64,000 nucleotides of DNA from Vibrio splendidus (GCF_003345295.1 NZ_CP031055.1:124001-188000); one strand, 5' to 3'; shown: positions 8,109 to 17,301, numbered from the stretch's first letter. Notes: generated from the letters alone by a model not told the origin. A program made the numbers and translations.

Positions 8109-8537
8109 GGAAGGTACTCTCCGGTAAGTATTGTTACAATTTGAAATTTATTTAAGGTCTGAAGATTGGTCCGCTACATCAACATTTTGTGCCTGTTGTG
8201 TAAAAGCGCGGGACTTCCAATATGTCCTTCAGAGTTGTAAGTCTTTCATCAATTTTAGTCATTTTATGACCAAAAGATTTTGATTCAATATCGGTTTTAT
8301 GTGACTTACCCCACTATATAAGAGGTAAGTTGCAAAAAAATAACAGTCAGTTTTGTAATTTTTTTTCTTTTCGGGTGCGGATTCTACCACCTAATCAGTT
8401 CAATATCACTGCTTAACAATTGTCTTAGGACAAGGTTTTATCGCTATTTATTAATTTTTTGGATCAAAATAAATGGACTAAATAGTTTCGTTGTAACTAT
8501 AATATGTTTCAAATCGAAACTTACTGGCCTTTTTTAA
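8109..8537. promoter_or_regulatory. Divergent control region between pykF and the DeoR gene
   Basis: About 430 bases without a gene. Two inverted repeats stand out: ACTTACC-N13-GGTAAGT at 8304-8330, spanning a TATATA that could be a -10 element, and GTTTC-N5-GAAAC at 8506-8520. A TATAAT at 8498-8503 just before the second repeat is a plausible -10 for the DeoR gene. The placement suggests operators, one possibly for autoregulation; neither has been matched to a known regulator. Confidence 0.5.
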
Positions 8538-9308
8538 ATGTCGAAACGAAACACCCAGCTCAGAAGACATGCTATTTCTAACCTCGTTAATGAAAAGGGG
8601 GAGGTTAGTGTTGATGAACTATCCGCTAAATTCGAAACCTCAGAGGTCACGATTAGAAAGGACTTAGCGTCTTTAGAGAAAAACGGTCAGCTTTTGCGCC
8701 GTTATGGTGGTGCGATTTCATTACCGAAAGAGGTTGTGAACGAAGAACTGGGTCCACAAGTTTCGACTCGAAAGATTTCATTAGCGAAAGCCGCTGCAGA
8801 TCTAATTCGCGACCATAATCGCATTGTGATCGATAGCGGTAGCACGACAGGAGCGCTAATTCAGCAGCTCAATAGCAAGCGTGGTTTGGTTGTAATGACC
8901 AACTCGTTGCATGTTGCTAATGCACTTAATGAGTTGGAAAGCGAACCAACACTGCTAATGACCGGCGGCACTTGGGATACCCATTCGGATTCTTTTCAAG
9001 GCAAAGTCGCAGAATCAGTACTGCGAGCTTACGATTTTGATCAACTATTTATCGGGGCTGATGGTATCGACCTTGATAGAGGCACAACCACGTTCAATGA
9101 ATTGGTTGGCTTAAGTAAAGTAATGGCTGAAGTGTCACGAGAAGTGATCGTGATGGTTGAGTCGGAAAAGGTGGGACGAAAGATCCCGAACTTAGAGCTG
9201 GCATGGGAACACATTGACATCTTAATTACCGATACAGACTTAGTCGAAGAATCCAAAGCAAGTATCGAATCACATGATGTTCGAGTGATCCTGACCGATC
9301 CAGCGTAA
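8538..9308 (+). CDS. DeoR-family transcriptional regulator upstream of glmS
   Basis: 256 residues. The N-terminal DeoR helix-turn-helix (about residues 5-60) has the family pattern VSVDELSAKFETSEVTIRKD followed by LRRYGGAI. The C-terminal DeoRC domain, related to ribose-5-phosphate isomerase, carries DSGSTT (sugar-phosphate binding loop) and FIGADGID. These proteins usually repress sugar genes and are relieved by a sugar phosphate. Lying 107 bases before glmS on the same strand, it may control amino-sugar synthesis, but that is inference from position. No strong ribosome site precedes ATG 8538. I would not assign a gene name. Confidence 0.88.
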   Translation: MSKRNTQLRRHAISNLVNEKGEVSVDELSAKFETSEVTIRKDLASLEKNGQLLRRYGGAISLPKEVVNEELGPQVSTRKISLAKAAADLIRDHNRIVIDSGSTTGALIQQLNSKRGLVVMTNSLHVANALNELESEPTLLMTGGTWDTHSDSFQGKVAESVLRAYDFDQLFIGADGIDLDRGTTTFNELVGLSKVMAEVSREVIVMVESEKVGRKIPNLELAWEHIDILITDTDLVEESKASIESHDVRVILTDPA

Positions 9309-9340
9309 AAACAAATTTAAGTATTATGCATTTACCTTCC

Positions 9341-9363
9341 TATAATTGATCTTAATAAAGATC
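9341..9363 (+). promoter_or_regulatory. glmS promoter -10 with adjoining palindrome
   Basis: TATAAT (9341-9346) is followed one base later by GATCTT-AATA-AAGATC (9348-9363), which would overlap the transcription start. It could be an operator or form a short 5' hairpin. The -35 is weak. Confidence 0.45.
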
Positions 9364-9415
9364 TGGCCTTTGCTTGCTGCCAATAGGAATAAAACGAAAT
9401 TGATGGAGTGAAACT

Positions 9416-11248
9416 ATGTGTGGAATTGTTGGTGCAGTAGCACAGCGTGATGTAGCCGAAATTTTAGTAGAAGGTCTTCGCCGCCTAGAATACCGAGGCT
9501 ACGATTCAGCGGGTGTCGCTGTAGTTGATAGCGAATCTAACCTAACTCGTGTACGCCGCCTTGGTAAAGTACAAGAGCTAGCAGACGCAGTCGATCAACA
9601 ACATGTCATTGGCGGTACTGGTATTGCTCATACACGTTGGGCGACACACGGTGAGCCTTCTGAAGCAAACGCACACCCACACATGTCTGGCGATATTGCT
9701 GTTGTACACAATGGCATTATCGAAAACCACGAAACACTGCGCGCTCTGCTGCAAGAGCGTGGCTACGTGTTTACTTCACAAACAGATACTGAAGTTATCG
9801 CTCACTTAGTTGAGTGGGAACTTCGTACTTCTGATTCATTGGTTGAAGCTCTACAAAAAACAGCAAAACAATTAGACGGTGCATACGGCACTGTGGCGGT
9901 TGATCGTAAAGATCCTAGTCGTATCGTTGTTGCTCGTTCTGGTAGCCCAATCGTTATCGGTTTTGGTGTGGGCGAGAACTTCCTTGCTTCTGACCAACTT
10001 GCACTATTAAGCGTAACTCGTCGTTTCATGTACCTAGAAGAAGGTGATGTTGCTGAGGTTACTCGTCGTGATGTAACGGTATTTGATGTAGCGGGCGAGC
10101 GTGTTGAACGTGAAATCGTTGAATCAAACGCAGAGCACGATGCAGGTGACAAAGGTCAATACCGTCACTTCATGCAAAAAGAGATCTTTGAGCAGCCATC
10201 TGCGTTAATCAATACAATGGAAGGTCGTATTTCTGAAACGGCTGTTATCACTAACGCAATTGGTGTTAAGGCTGAAGAGATCCTAAGCAAGGTAGAACAC
10301 GTGCAGATCATCGCATGTGGTACGTCTTACAACTCAGGCATGGCGGCTCGCTACTGGTTTGAGTCTCTAGCAGGCGTAAGCTGTGATGTAGAGATTGCTT
10401 CTGAATTCCGTTACCGTGATTTCGTTGTTCGCCCGAACAGCCTATTGGTGACTCTGTCTCAATCTGGTGAAACGGCGGATACGCTTGCTGCACTTCGTCT
10501 TGCAAAAGAAAAAGGTTACATGTCAGCAATGACTATCTGTAACGTAGCAGGTTCTTCTTTGGTTCGTGAATCTGATTTTGCTTTCATGACTCGCGCAGGA
10601 ACTGAAATCGGTGTTGCTTCTACCAAAGCTTTTACAACTCAACTAGCTGCAATGCTGATGATGGTAACGTCAATTGGTCGTCTACAAGGTCGTATCAATG
10701 AAGAGAAAGAAGCAGAGATCGTTCAAGCACTGCATCAACTGCCTGCTGATATCGAGAAAGCATTAGCGTTTGATAAAGAGATCGAAGCGCTAGCACCTGA
10801 TTTTGCAGATAAGCACCACACACTGTTCTTGGGTCGTGGTGAGTTCTACCCAATCGCAATGGAAGCGTCTCTTAAACTGAAAGAGATCTCTTACATCCAC
10901 GCAGAAGCATACGCGGCTGGTGAGCTTAAGCACGGTCCTTTGGCTCTTATCGATGCAGATATGCCTGTAGTCGTTATTGCACCAAGCAACGACTTGTTAG
11001 AGAAGCTAAAATCGAACGTTGAAGAAGTACGTGCTCGTGGCGGTCTACTTTACGTATTCGCAGATGAAGATGCAGGCTTTGAAAGCGATGAGAACATGAA
11101 GATCATCAAGATGCCTCACGTAAGTGAAGTAACAGCACCTATCTACTACACAGTACCGATGCAGCTGTTGTCTTACCACGTAGCGCTAATCAAGGGTACC
11201 GATGTTGACCAACCTCGTAACCTTGCGAAAGCGGTAACGGTTGAGTAA
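9416..11248 (+). CDS. glmS: Glutamine-fructose-6-phosphate aminotransferase (isomerizing)
   Basis: Makes glucosamine-6-phosphate from fructose-6-phosphate and glutamine, the entry step to UDP-GlcNAc for peptidoglycan and lipid A. 610 residues, as in E. coli. The N-terminal class II glutaminase domain begins MCGIVGA, with Cys2 as nucleophile after Met removal and the RGYDSAG segment. Two SIS sugar-isomerase domains follow (about 285-430 and 460-600), with CGTSYNSG and the SQSGETADT loop, and the C-terminus ends LAKAVTVE. GGAG precedes ATG 9416. No ribozyme-like leader is seen; the upstream gap is only 107 bases. Confidence 0.97.
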   Translation: MCGIVGAVAQRDVAEILVEGLRRLEYRGYDSAGVAVVDSESNLTRVRRLGKVQELADAVDQQHVIGGTGIAHTRWATHGEPSEANAHPHMSGDIAVVHNGIIENHETLRALLQERGYVFTSQTDTEVIAHLVEWELRTSDSLVEALQKTAKQLDGAYGTVAVDRKDPSRIVVARSGSPIVIGFGVGENFLASDQLALLSVTRRFMYLEEGDVAEVTRRDVTVFDVAGERVEREIVESNAEHDAGDKGQYRHFMQKEIFEQPSALINTMEGRISETAVITNAIGVKAEEILSKVEHVQIIACGTSYNSGMAARYWFESLAGVSCDVEIASEFRYRDFVVRPNSLLVTLSQSGETADTLAALRLAKEKGYMSAMTICNVAGSSLVRESDFAFMTRAGTEIGVASTKAFTTQLAAMLMMVTSIGRLQGRINEEKEAEIVQALHQLPADIEKALAFDKEIEALAPDFADKHHTLFLGRGEFYPIAMEASLKLKEISYIHAEAYAAGELKHGPLALIDADMPVVVIAPSNDLLEKLKSNVEEVRARGGLLYVFADEDAGFESDENMKIIKMPHVSEVTAPIYYTVPMQLLSYHVALIKGTDVDQPRNLAKAVTVE

Positions 11249-11281
11249 TCGTTAGCCTATCTAAGAAAATTAGATAATAAG

Positions 11282-11307
11282 AAGCCCATCCTGTGATGGG
11301 CTTTTTT
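11282..11307 (+). terminator. Terminator of glmS
   Basis: AAGCCCATC-CTGT-GATGGGCTT hairpin followed by six T. Confidence 0.88.
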
Positions 11308-11352
11308 GTGTCTGTTAGTTAATGAGCAGTGCTAGAGCTAGCGGTAGCGTCA

Positions 11353-12621
11353 TTAAGCACTAAGTGCTTGCTCTAGGTCAGCTAAGATATCGTCAATGTG
11401 CTCAATACCTACTGAGAGGCGAATCATCTCTGGTGATACACCTGCTTGCTTTTGTTCCGCTTCGCTTAATTGACGGTGTGTTGTAGAAGCAGGATGACAA
11501 GCGAGAGATTTTGCATCGCCAATGTTCACCAAGCGTTTGAAGATTTGCAGCGCATCATAGAAACGAACACCGGCTTCATAACCATCTTTCAAGCCAAAAG
11601 ATAAAATGGCAGACGGCTTACCTTGCATGTATTTCTCAGCCAACGGATAGAACTCAGACGTTGGTAGACCCGCGTAGCTCACCCAACTCACTTTTTCATG
11701 TTGCTGAAGGTACTCAGCTACTTTTAATGCGTTCTCTGTGTGTCGCTCCATACGTAGCGACAACGTCTCTAAGCCTTGCATTAACATGAAGGCATTCATT
11801 GGTGATAGTGCTGCGCCTGTATTACGTAATGGAACGGTTCGAGCGCGGCCAATAAATGCGGCTTCGCCAAAGGCTTCGGTATACACCACACCGTGGTAAG
11901 AAGGTTCTGGTTGATTAAAGACCGGGAAGCGATCTTTGTGTTCTGCCCATGGGAATTTGCCTGAATCGACAATAACACCCCCCAACGTTGTTCCGTGACC
12001 ACCAACGTATTTGGTGAGTGAGTGAACCACAATATCGGCACCAAAGTCGATAGGTTTGCATAGCACTGGTGTAGCCACCGTATTATCAACAATCACAGGT
12101 ACGCCTTGTGCGTGAGCAAGCTCAGCAACACGTTCTAAGTCGATAATATTGCCTGCTGGGTTACCGATACTTTCACAATAAACCGCCTTGGTCTTTTCAT
12201 CGATCAATGCCGCTAAGCTTTCAGGTTTGTCGTCTTTGGCAAAGCGAACTTCTATCCCTTGGTTTGGTAGCATATGAGCAAATAGAGTGTAAGTACCGCC
12301 GTAAAGTTGAGGTGTTGAAACGATATTGTCACCGATTTGTGCCAACGTTTGAATCGCGTAGTTGATCGCCGCGCTGCCTGCACTCACCACTAAGCCTGCA
12401 ATACCACCTTCTAAGGCTGCCATGCGCTTTTCTAGTACATCATTGGTTGGGTTCATTATACGAGTGTAGATATTACCTGGTACCGCAAGGTTAAACAGGT
12501 CGGCGCCGTGTTGTGCGTCATCGAATTCGTAAGCAACGGTTTGGTAAATAGGAGTCGCAACCGATTTGGTTGTTGGATCAGTGTCGTAGCCGAAGTGAAT
12601 CGAGAGCGTTTCGTCTTTCAT
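11353..12621 (-). CDS. metY: O-acetylhomoserine sulfhydrylase/aminocarboxypropyltransferase
   Basis: A PLP enzyme of the Cys/Met metabolism family. It uses O-acetylhomoserine with sulfide (or methanethiol) to form homocysteine (or methionine). The 422-residue length and the start DETLSIHFGYDTDPTTKSVA are typical of MetY rather than the ~390-residue MetB/MetC. The PLP lysine is K204 in HSLTKYVGGHG, and YTRIMNPTNDVLE and the SAGSAAI phosphate-binding segment are present. It is a single gene pointing towards the glmS terminator. A weak AGGGAAG precedes ATG 12621. I see no SAM riboswitch or Met-box array in the short upstream gap. Confidence 0.92.
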   Translation of the reverse strand: MKDETLSIHFGYDTDPTTKSVATPIYQTVAYEFDDAQHGADLFNLAVPGNIYTRIMNPTNDVLEKRMAALEGGIAGLVVSAGSAAINYAIQTLAQIGDNIVSTPQLYGGTYTLFAHMLPNQGIEVRFAKDDKPESLAALIDEKTKAVYCESIGNPAGNIIDLERVAELAHAQGVPVIVDNTVATPVLCKPIDFGADIVVHSLTKYVGGHGTTLGGVIVDSGKFPWAEHKDRFPVFNQPEPSYHGVVYTEAFGEAAFIGRARTVPLRNTGAALSPMNAFMLMQGLETLSLRMERHTENALKVAEYLQQHEKVSWVSYAGLPTSEFYPLAEKYMQGKPSAILSFGLKDGYEAGVRFYDALQIFKRLVNIGDAKSLACHPASTTHRQLSEAEQKQAGVSPEMIRLSVGIEHIDDILADLEQALSA

Positions 12622-12762
12622 GAGTCTTCCCTGAACTATTGAATGATTTGTGTACTCTCATATTGCCGATTTTTTTATAAAAGAAAAGTATGTTTAGTCA
12701 CATAGAAGAAATTGGACGAATGGGACAGAGCGTTGAGCTAGAAGATAAAGGACTAGAAAAGC

Positions 12763-12798
12763 AAAAAGCCAGAGCAGCGTGAACTGTTCTGGCTTTTC
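12763..12798 (-). terminator. Terminator of the tRNA-Ile2 gene
   Basis: Read on the minus strand: AAAAGCCAGA(A)CAG paired with CTG(C)TCTGGCTTTTT, a few bases after the encoded CCA end. Confidence 0.8.
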
Positions 12799-12803
12799 TA
12801 ATT

Positions 12804-12879
12804 TGGTGGCCCCTCCCAGATTTGAACTGGGGACCGAACGATTATGAGTCGTGCGCTCTAACCACTGAGCTAAGGGGCC
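12804..12879 (-). tRNA. ileX: tRNA-Ile2 (anticodon CAU, lysidine-modified)
   Basis: A 76-nt tRNA with encoded CCA. On the minus strand the acceptor GGCCCCT pairs with AGGGGCC; the D arm is TTAGCTCAGTGGTTAGAGC, the anticodon loop is CTCATAA, and the T loop is GTTCAAATC. A CAU anticodon would suggest methionine, but the GGCCCCTT acceptor matches tRNA-Ile2, not elongator Met (GGCTACG) or initiator. TilS converts C34 to lysidine so it reads AUA. In E. coli ileX also lies just downstream of rpoD, which supports the call. It has its own promoter. Confidence 0.93.
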
Positions 12880-12890
12880 GTAGGGCATAG

Positions 12891-12919
12891 ATTATAGGGG
12901 AACCAATCAATGGTGTCTA
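12891..12919 (-). promoter_or_regulatory. Promoter of tRNA-Ile2
   Basis: On the minus strand, -35 TAGACA (12914-12919), 17-base spacer, perfect -10 TATAAT (12891-12896), then a C-rich start region (CCCTAC). Such GC-rich discriminators are typical of stable-RNA promoters under stringent control. Confidence 0.8.
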
Positions 12920-12973
12920 GACACTATGAGGGGCAATTCCGCTTACATCTTAGCCACTTAAATCACGTAGGCA

Positions 12974-13004
12974 CAAAAAAGGTGAGCCAACGCTCACCTT
13001 TTTT
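12974..13004 (-). terminator. Terminator of rpoD
   Basis: AAAAAAGGTGAGC and GCTCACCTTTTTT arms around CAAC. It is symmetrical enough to work both ways. Confidence 0.88.
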
Positions 13005-13042
13005 ATTTTATGCTTAAAAGCTAACCACACTAAAGCGTGTAA

Positions 13043-14887
13043 TTACTCGTCTAGGAAGCTACGCAGAGTTTCTGAGCGGCTTGGGTGACGAAGTTTACGC
13101 AGTGCTTTTGCTTCGATCTGACGGATACGTTCACGAGTTACGTCGAACTGCTTACCAACCTCTTCAAGAGTGTGGTCAGTGTTCATGTCGATACCGAAAC
13201 GCATACGCAGTACTTTCGCTTCACGAGGCGTTAGGCCTGCAAGAACGTCTTTAGTTGCACCGCGCAGGCTTGTTGCCGTTGCAGAGTCTAAAGGCAGTTC
13301 TAGCGTTGTATCCTCGATGAAATCACCTAGATGCGAATCTTCGTCGTCACCGATTGGTGTCTCCATTGAGATAGGCTCTTTAGCGATTTTCAGTACTTTA
13401 CGGATCTTGTCTTCAGGCATTTGCATACGCTCAGCCAACTCTTCCGGAAGCGGTTCACGACCCATCTCTTGTAGCATTTGACGAGAGATACGGTTTAGTT
13501 TGTTGATCGTTTCGATCATGTGAACCGGAATACGGATAGTACGAGCTTGGTCGGCAATCGAACGAGTGATTGCTTGACGGATCCACCACGTAGCATAAGT
13601 AGAGAACTTGTAACCACGACGGTATTCAAACTTATCTACCGCTTTCATCAGACCGATGTTACCTTCTTGGATTAGATCCAGGAATTGTAGACCACGGTTT
13701 GTGTACTTCTTAGCAATCGAGATTACTAGACGTAAGTTCGCTTCAACCATCTCTTTCTTCGCACGACGAGCTTTCGCTTCACCGATAGACATACGACGGC
13801 TGATATCTTTGATGCTCTGAACAGTAAGAGACGTTTCACGTTCGATGATATCCAGCTTTTGGATAGAGCGACGGATGTCGTGTTCGTTACGTTTGATCTT
13901 TTCTGCGTATGGCTTGTCTGAAGCAAGAACTTCGTCCAACCATGCTTCGCTAGATTCATTGCCAGTAAATAGAGCAATGAAAGATTTCTTCGGCATTTTG
14001 CCGTACTCAACCGTTTGACGCATGATTAGGCGTTCTTGAGTACGTACGCGATCCATCGAAGTACGCAGTTCGTTTACTAGGTAATCAAACTGTTTTGGCG
14101 TCAGACGGAATTCTTTGAATACGTCTTGCATCATTGTTGTTGCAAGCGTTGCTTTCGGGCTTTCGTGGCCGTATTCATTGATTGCTAGTTGACGGTTTTG
14201 GTAGCTAGTGCGAAGCGCTGTGAATTTCTCAAGAGCAAGCTCAGGATCAATACCTGTATCTTCCTCTTCTTCTTCCTCGTCGTCTTCTGCTTCTTCTTTG
14301 TCTTCGTCTTCTAGATCAGTTTTAGCGAGCTCTGAACCGATGTGAGTCGCCGTTGGCGCAGCTGTGCCATCGTCGTCTGGGTCAACAAAGCCGTTGATTA
14401 GATCTGTTAAGCGAATCTCTTCAGCGAGTACGCGGTCAAACTGTTCCAAGATGTATGGAATCGTGCCTGGGTACTCAGCAACAGATAATTGAACGGTATT
14501 GATACCATCTTCAATACGCTTCGCAATGTCGATTTCGCCTTCACGAGTCAGTAGTTCAACTGTACCCATTTCACGCATGTACATACGAACTGGGTCAGTT
14601 GTACGGCCAATCTCGCTTTCTACGCTTGAAAGCGCAGCAGCAGCAGCTTCAGCTGCATCTTCATCTATATTGGCATCGTCATCATTAAGAGCTAGATCAT
14701 CAGCGTCAGGTGCAGTTTCTACTACCTTGATACCCATGTCATTGATCATTTGAATGATGTCTTCTACCTGTTCAGAATCCACGATTTCTGCAGGTAGGTG
14801 GTCGTTTACTTCGGCGTAGGTCAGATAGCCTTGTTCCTTGCCTTTAATAACAAGTAATTTTAGCTGTGACTGCGGATTTTGATCCAT
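13043..14887 (-). CDS. rpoD: RNA polymerase primary sigma factor (sigma-70)
   Basis: Directs RNA polymerase to housekeeping promoters. 614 residues, close to E. coli RpoD (613). Region 1.1 is at the N-terminus (MDQNPQSQLKLLVIKGKEQG). The non-conserved insert holds a strongly acidic run (EDDEEEEEEDTG, near residue 205). Regions 2.3-2.4 (TYATWWIRQAITRSIADQ, then TIRIPVHMIETINKL) recognise the -10 element, and region 4.2 (DVTRERIRQIEAKALRKLRHPSRS) reads the -35. It is last in the rpsU-yqeY-dnaG-rpoD series, 99 bases after dnaG. Confidence 0.97.
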   Translation of the reverse strand: MDQNPQSQLKLLVIKGKEQGYLTYAEVNDHLPAEIVDSEQVEDIIQMINDMGIKVVETAPDADDLALNDDDANIDEDAAEAAAAALSSVESEIGRTTDPVRMYMREMGTVELLTREGEIDIAKRIEDGINTVQLSVAEYPGTIPYILEQFDRVLAEEIRLTDLINGFVDPDDDGTAAPTATHIGSELAKTDLEDEDKEEAEDDEEEEEEDTGIDPELALEKFTALRTSYQNRQLAINEYGHESPKATLATTMMQDVFKEFRLTPKQFDYLVNELRTSMDRVRTQERLIMRQTVEYGKMPKKSFIALFTGNESSEAWLDEVLASDKPYAEKIKRNEHDIRRSIQKLDIIERETSLTVQSIKDISRRMSIGEAKARRAKKEMVEANLRLVISIAKKYTNRGLQFLDLIQEGNIGLMKAVDKFEYRRGYKFSTYATWWIRQAITRSIADQARTIRIPVHMIETINKLNRISRQMLQEMGREPLPEELAERMQMPEDKIRKVLKIAKEPISMETPIGDDEDSHLGDFIEDTTLELPLDSATATSLRGATKDVLAGLTPREAKVLRMRFGIDMNTDHTLEEVGKQFDVTRERIRQIEAKALRKLRHPSRSETLRSFLDE

Positions 14888-14986
14888 AGATGATATCCAA
14901 CTTCAGGTCTGGTGAAGGACGTTGCATTCTCAAATGCAAACCAATTATGTTAACAAATTTATTAAATGCTGACTAATCAAACAGGG

Positions 14987-16738
14987 TTACGCTTTTAGAT
15001 CTAGCATTAAAGCTAGTAGCTCCCTTTTTTCTTCGGCTGATAAACCGACACTTCTTGCTTTGGCCTGCAGGTTTTCAATTTGTTTTTCAACGCACTGGGC
15101 AAGGATATTGTCCAATGAGTCTAAAAATATGTCTTCTTGATTGTCTTCGTCGAGGGGGATTTCCCAGCTCGCGAGACGAGACAAAAGTGCCTCATGTTTG
15201 TTCTCTCGCCAATGTTCTAATAATTGGCCTGTGCTGATATGGGGGTTCACTCGGCAGATATCAAGTACTTCGACGAATAAACTTAGTCCAGGCAGCTGTA
15301 AGCCTTTGACACTTGATAAATCCGGTACCATATCAGCATAGCTCGGATTTTGGATAAGCAAAGCGATAACTTCACGCATTGGAGTGCGCTTGAGCTCTTT
15401 ATGCGGTTGAGGTGTCGGGGTCTTTGTGTGAACGCGAGCACGCCTCAATTGGTTATCAAATCCAGTTCGCTCATCGAGCAATTTTTCGAGCAGTTCTTGG
15501 AAGTAACTGTCAGGAATTTTACTAATCAAGGCGCTGGCGTGTGCACGCAGTGCCGATTTTCCTTCTGTTGTTCCTAAATTCAGCTTGTGTATTTCAATCA
15601 GGTTATCGAACAAATAGGTCGAAAGCGGCGTCGCATTGTGGACGAGCTGTTCGAAAGCAGCCTGACCGTGTTCTCTAATATAGCTGTCTGGGTCTTCACC
15701 GTCTGGCAAGAACAGAAACTTGAGTGTGTTACCTGTTTTCAGGTATTCAAGCGCATTTTCTAGTGCGCGCCACGCGGCCTCTTTACCTGCTCTATCACCA
15801 TCGTAACAACAAACCACAGTATTGGTCTGGCGGAACAACATCTGAACGTGGTCACCGGTTGTTGAGGTACCCAGTGATGCTACTGAGTAATCGACACCGT
15901 ATTGCGCTAGTGCGACAACATCCATATAACCTTCAACCACAAGTACTTGAGGCGGTTCACGGTATGCTTGTAACACTTCATAAAGGCCGTAAAGTTCTTT
16001 ACCTTTATGGAAGATCGGCGTTTCTGGCGAGTTTAGATACTTTGGTGTGCCGTCTTCTAAAACACGACCACCAAACCCGATTACTCGGCCTCGACGGTCA
16101 CGAATCGGGAACATCACGCGTCCACGGAATCGATCGTATCGGTTGCCTTTATCGTTTTCTATCAACATGCCGCCAGTCACGAGCATGTCTTGAGCTTCTT
16201 TTTGTTGGCCAAAGTTCTTACGAACCAAGTCCCATTCATCAGCGACGTAGCCAATCCCAAACTTCTGTACGATTTCACCAGAAAGGCCGCGATTTTTTAG
16301 GTAATCAATCGCAGGCTTGTTCGCTGAGATTTTCAGCTGAGAGCGGTAAAAATTACTGATGCCGCCCATCAAATCGTAGAGGTTACGTTTTTGTTCGCTG
16401 TTGGCTCTTGGTGCCGTGGATATTTCACCGCTGCGCTGTTCTCTAGGAACATCAAGCCCTAAAAATGAGGCCAGCTCTTCAATCGCTTCAACAAAATCGA
16501 GACGTTCGAACTCCATAATGAAGTCGATAGCATTGCCATGTACGCCACAACCAAAGCAGTGATAAAACTGTTTTTCTTGGCTTACGCTGAAAGAAGGGGT
16601 CTTTTCGTTGTGAAATGGGCAACAAGCACCATAGTTTTTGCCTTTTTTCTTAAGTTTCACGCGTGCGTCCACAATATCGACAATGTCGAGACGCGCTAGG
16701 AGATCATCGATGAAACTACGCGGGATGTGTCCTGCCAT
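14987..16738 (-). CDS. dnaG: DNA primase
   Basis: Makes RNA primers at the replication fork together with DnaB helicase. In 583 residues the N-terminal CHC2 zinc domain contains CCPFHNEKTPSF and FYHCFGCG; the catalytic core has the GIGYVADEWD-type segment and a TOPRIM domain with VVEGYMDV (Glu) and CYDGDRAG (DxD metal site). The C-terminal ~150 residues form the helicase-binding domain, as usual the least conserved part. It stands between yqeY and rpoD, as expected for the macromolecular synthesis operon; a hairpin at 16806-16840 may reduce read-through from upstream. Confidence 0.96.
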   Translation of the reverse strand: MAGHIPRSFIDDLLARLDIVDIVDARVKLKKKGKNYGACCPFHNEKTPSFSVSQEKQFYHCFGCGVHGNAIDFIMEFERLDFVEAIEELASFLGLDVPREQRSGEISTAPRANSEQKRNLYDLMGGISNFYRSQLKISANKPAIDYLKNRGLSGEIVQKFGIGYVADEWDLVRKNFGQQKEAQDMLVTGGMLIENDKGNRYDRFRGRVMFPIRDRRGRVIGFGGRVLEDGTPKYLNSPETPIFHKGKELYGLYEVLQAYREPPQVLVVEGYMDVVALAQYGVDYSVASLGTSTTGDHVQMLFRQTNTVVCCYDGDRAGKEAAWRALENALEYLKTGNTLKFLFLPDGEDPDSYIREHGQAAFEQLVHNATPLSTYLFDNLIEIHKLNLGTTEGKSALRAHASALISKIPDSYFQELLEKLLDERTGFDNQLRRARVHTKTPTPQPHKELKRTPMREVIALLIQNPSYADMVPDLSSVKGLQLPGLSLFVEVLDICRVNPHISTGQLLEHWRENKHEALLSRLASWEIPLDEDNQEDIFLDSLDNILAQCVEKQIENLQAKARSVGLSAEEKRELLALMLDLKA

Positions 16739-16805
16739 AAAACCTTAGAAAAATGCACTAACTGAGAGTGTGGATAATAATAGTTTGAATAGGTTACAGA
16801 TACAA

Positions 16806-16840
16806 ACAAGCCGTGCGTTCCGAAGGATTGCACGGCTTGT
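16806..16840 (-). terminator. Hairpin between yqeY and dnaG, possible attenuating terminator
   Basis: CAAGCCGTGC and GCACGGCTTG form a 10-bp stem around a loop with CCTTCGG. The T-tract after it on the minus strand is short (TTTGTATCTG). E. coli has a partial terminator in the rpsU-dnaG gap, and this could play the same part. Confidence 0.65.
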
Positions 16841-16857
16841 TGCAATTTGATTTGGGA

Positions 16858-17301
16858 TTAAGCGAGTTTAGAACGAACTAAACCACTAACTTTACCCATA
16901 TCTGCACGCCCTTGAATTTGTGGTTTCAAGATAGCCATTACTTTACCCATGTCTTGCATGCCCGCAGGTTGAGCTTCTGCAATTGCGCTATCAAGTAGTG
17001 CAATAACTTCTTCTTCAGTTAGCGGTTGAGGCATAAAGCCTTCAAGTACCGTAATTTCTGCTTTTTCCACGTCAGCAAGATCTTGACGATTTGCCGATTC
17101 ATATTGAGCAACAGAATCGCGACGTTGCTTAACCATTTTAACTAATATAGCAATAATGTCGTCGTCGTTCAGAGTGATCCGTTCGTCAACTTCACGTTGC
17201 TTAATTGCTGAAAGAGCTAAGCGGATAGTGCCAAGGCGCGGTTTGTCCTTGGCTTTCATCGCTAATTTTTGCTCTTCTTTGAGTTGTTCAATAAGAGCCA
17301 T
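16858..17301 (-). CDS. yqeY: GatB/YqeY domain protein
   Basis: 147 residues starting MALIEQLKEEQKLAMKAKDKPRLGTIRL, a single GatB/YqeY domain as in the C-terminus of the GatB amidotransferase subunit, here free-standing. The family is suspected to bind tRNA, but the role of the stand-alone form is not established. ATG 17301 lies 25 bases after the rpsU stop and AAGGAC precedes it, so it is probably cotranscribed with rpsU. E. coli lacks this gene in the operon; many other gammaproteobacteria, including vibrios, have it here. Confidence 0.9.
   Translation of the reverse strand: MALIEQLKEEQKLAMKAKDKPRLGTIRLALSAIKQREVDERITLNDDDIIAILVKMVKQRRDSVAQYESANRQDLADVEKAEITVLEGFMPQPLTEEEVIALLDSAIAEAQPAGMQDMGKVMAILKPQIQGRADMGKVSGLVRSKLA

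Noticed and set aside
12804..12879. tRNA-Met, because of the CAU anticodon
   Set aside because: The acceptor GGCCCCTT and the rpoD neighbourhood fit tRNA-Ile2, whose C34 is changed to lysidine.
15724..16359. 211-codon plus-strand ORF
   Set aside because: It is fully antisense to conserved dnaG coding sequence and resembles no known protein.
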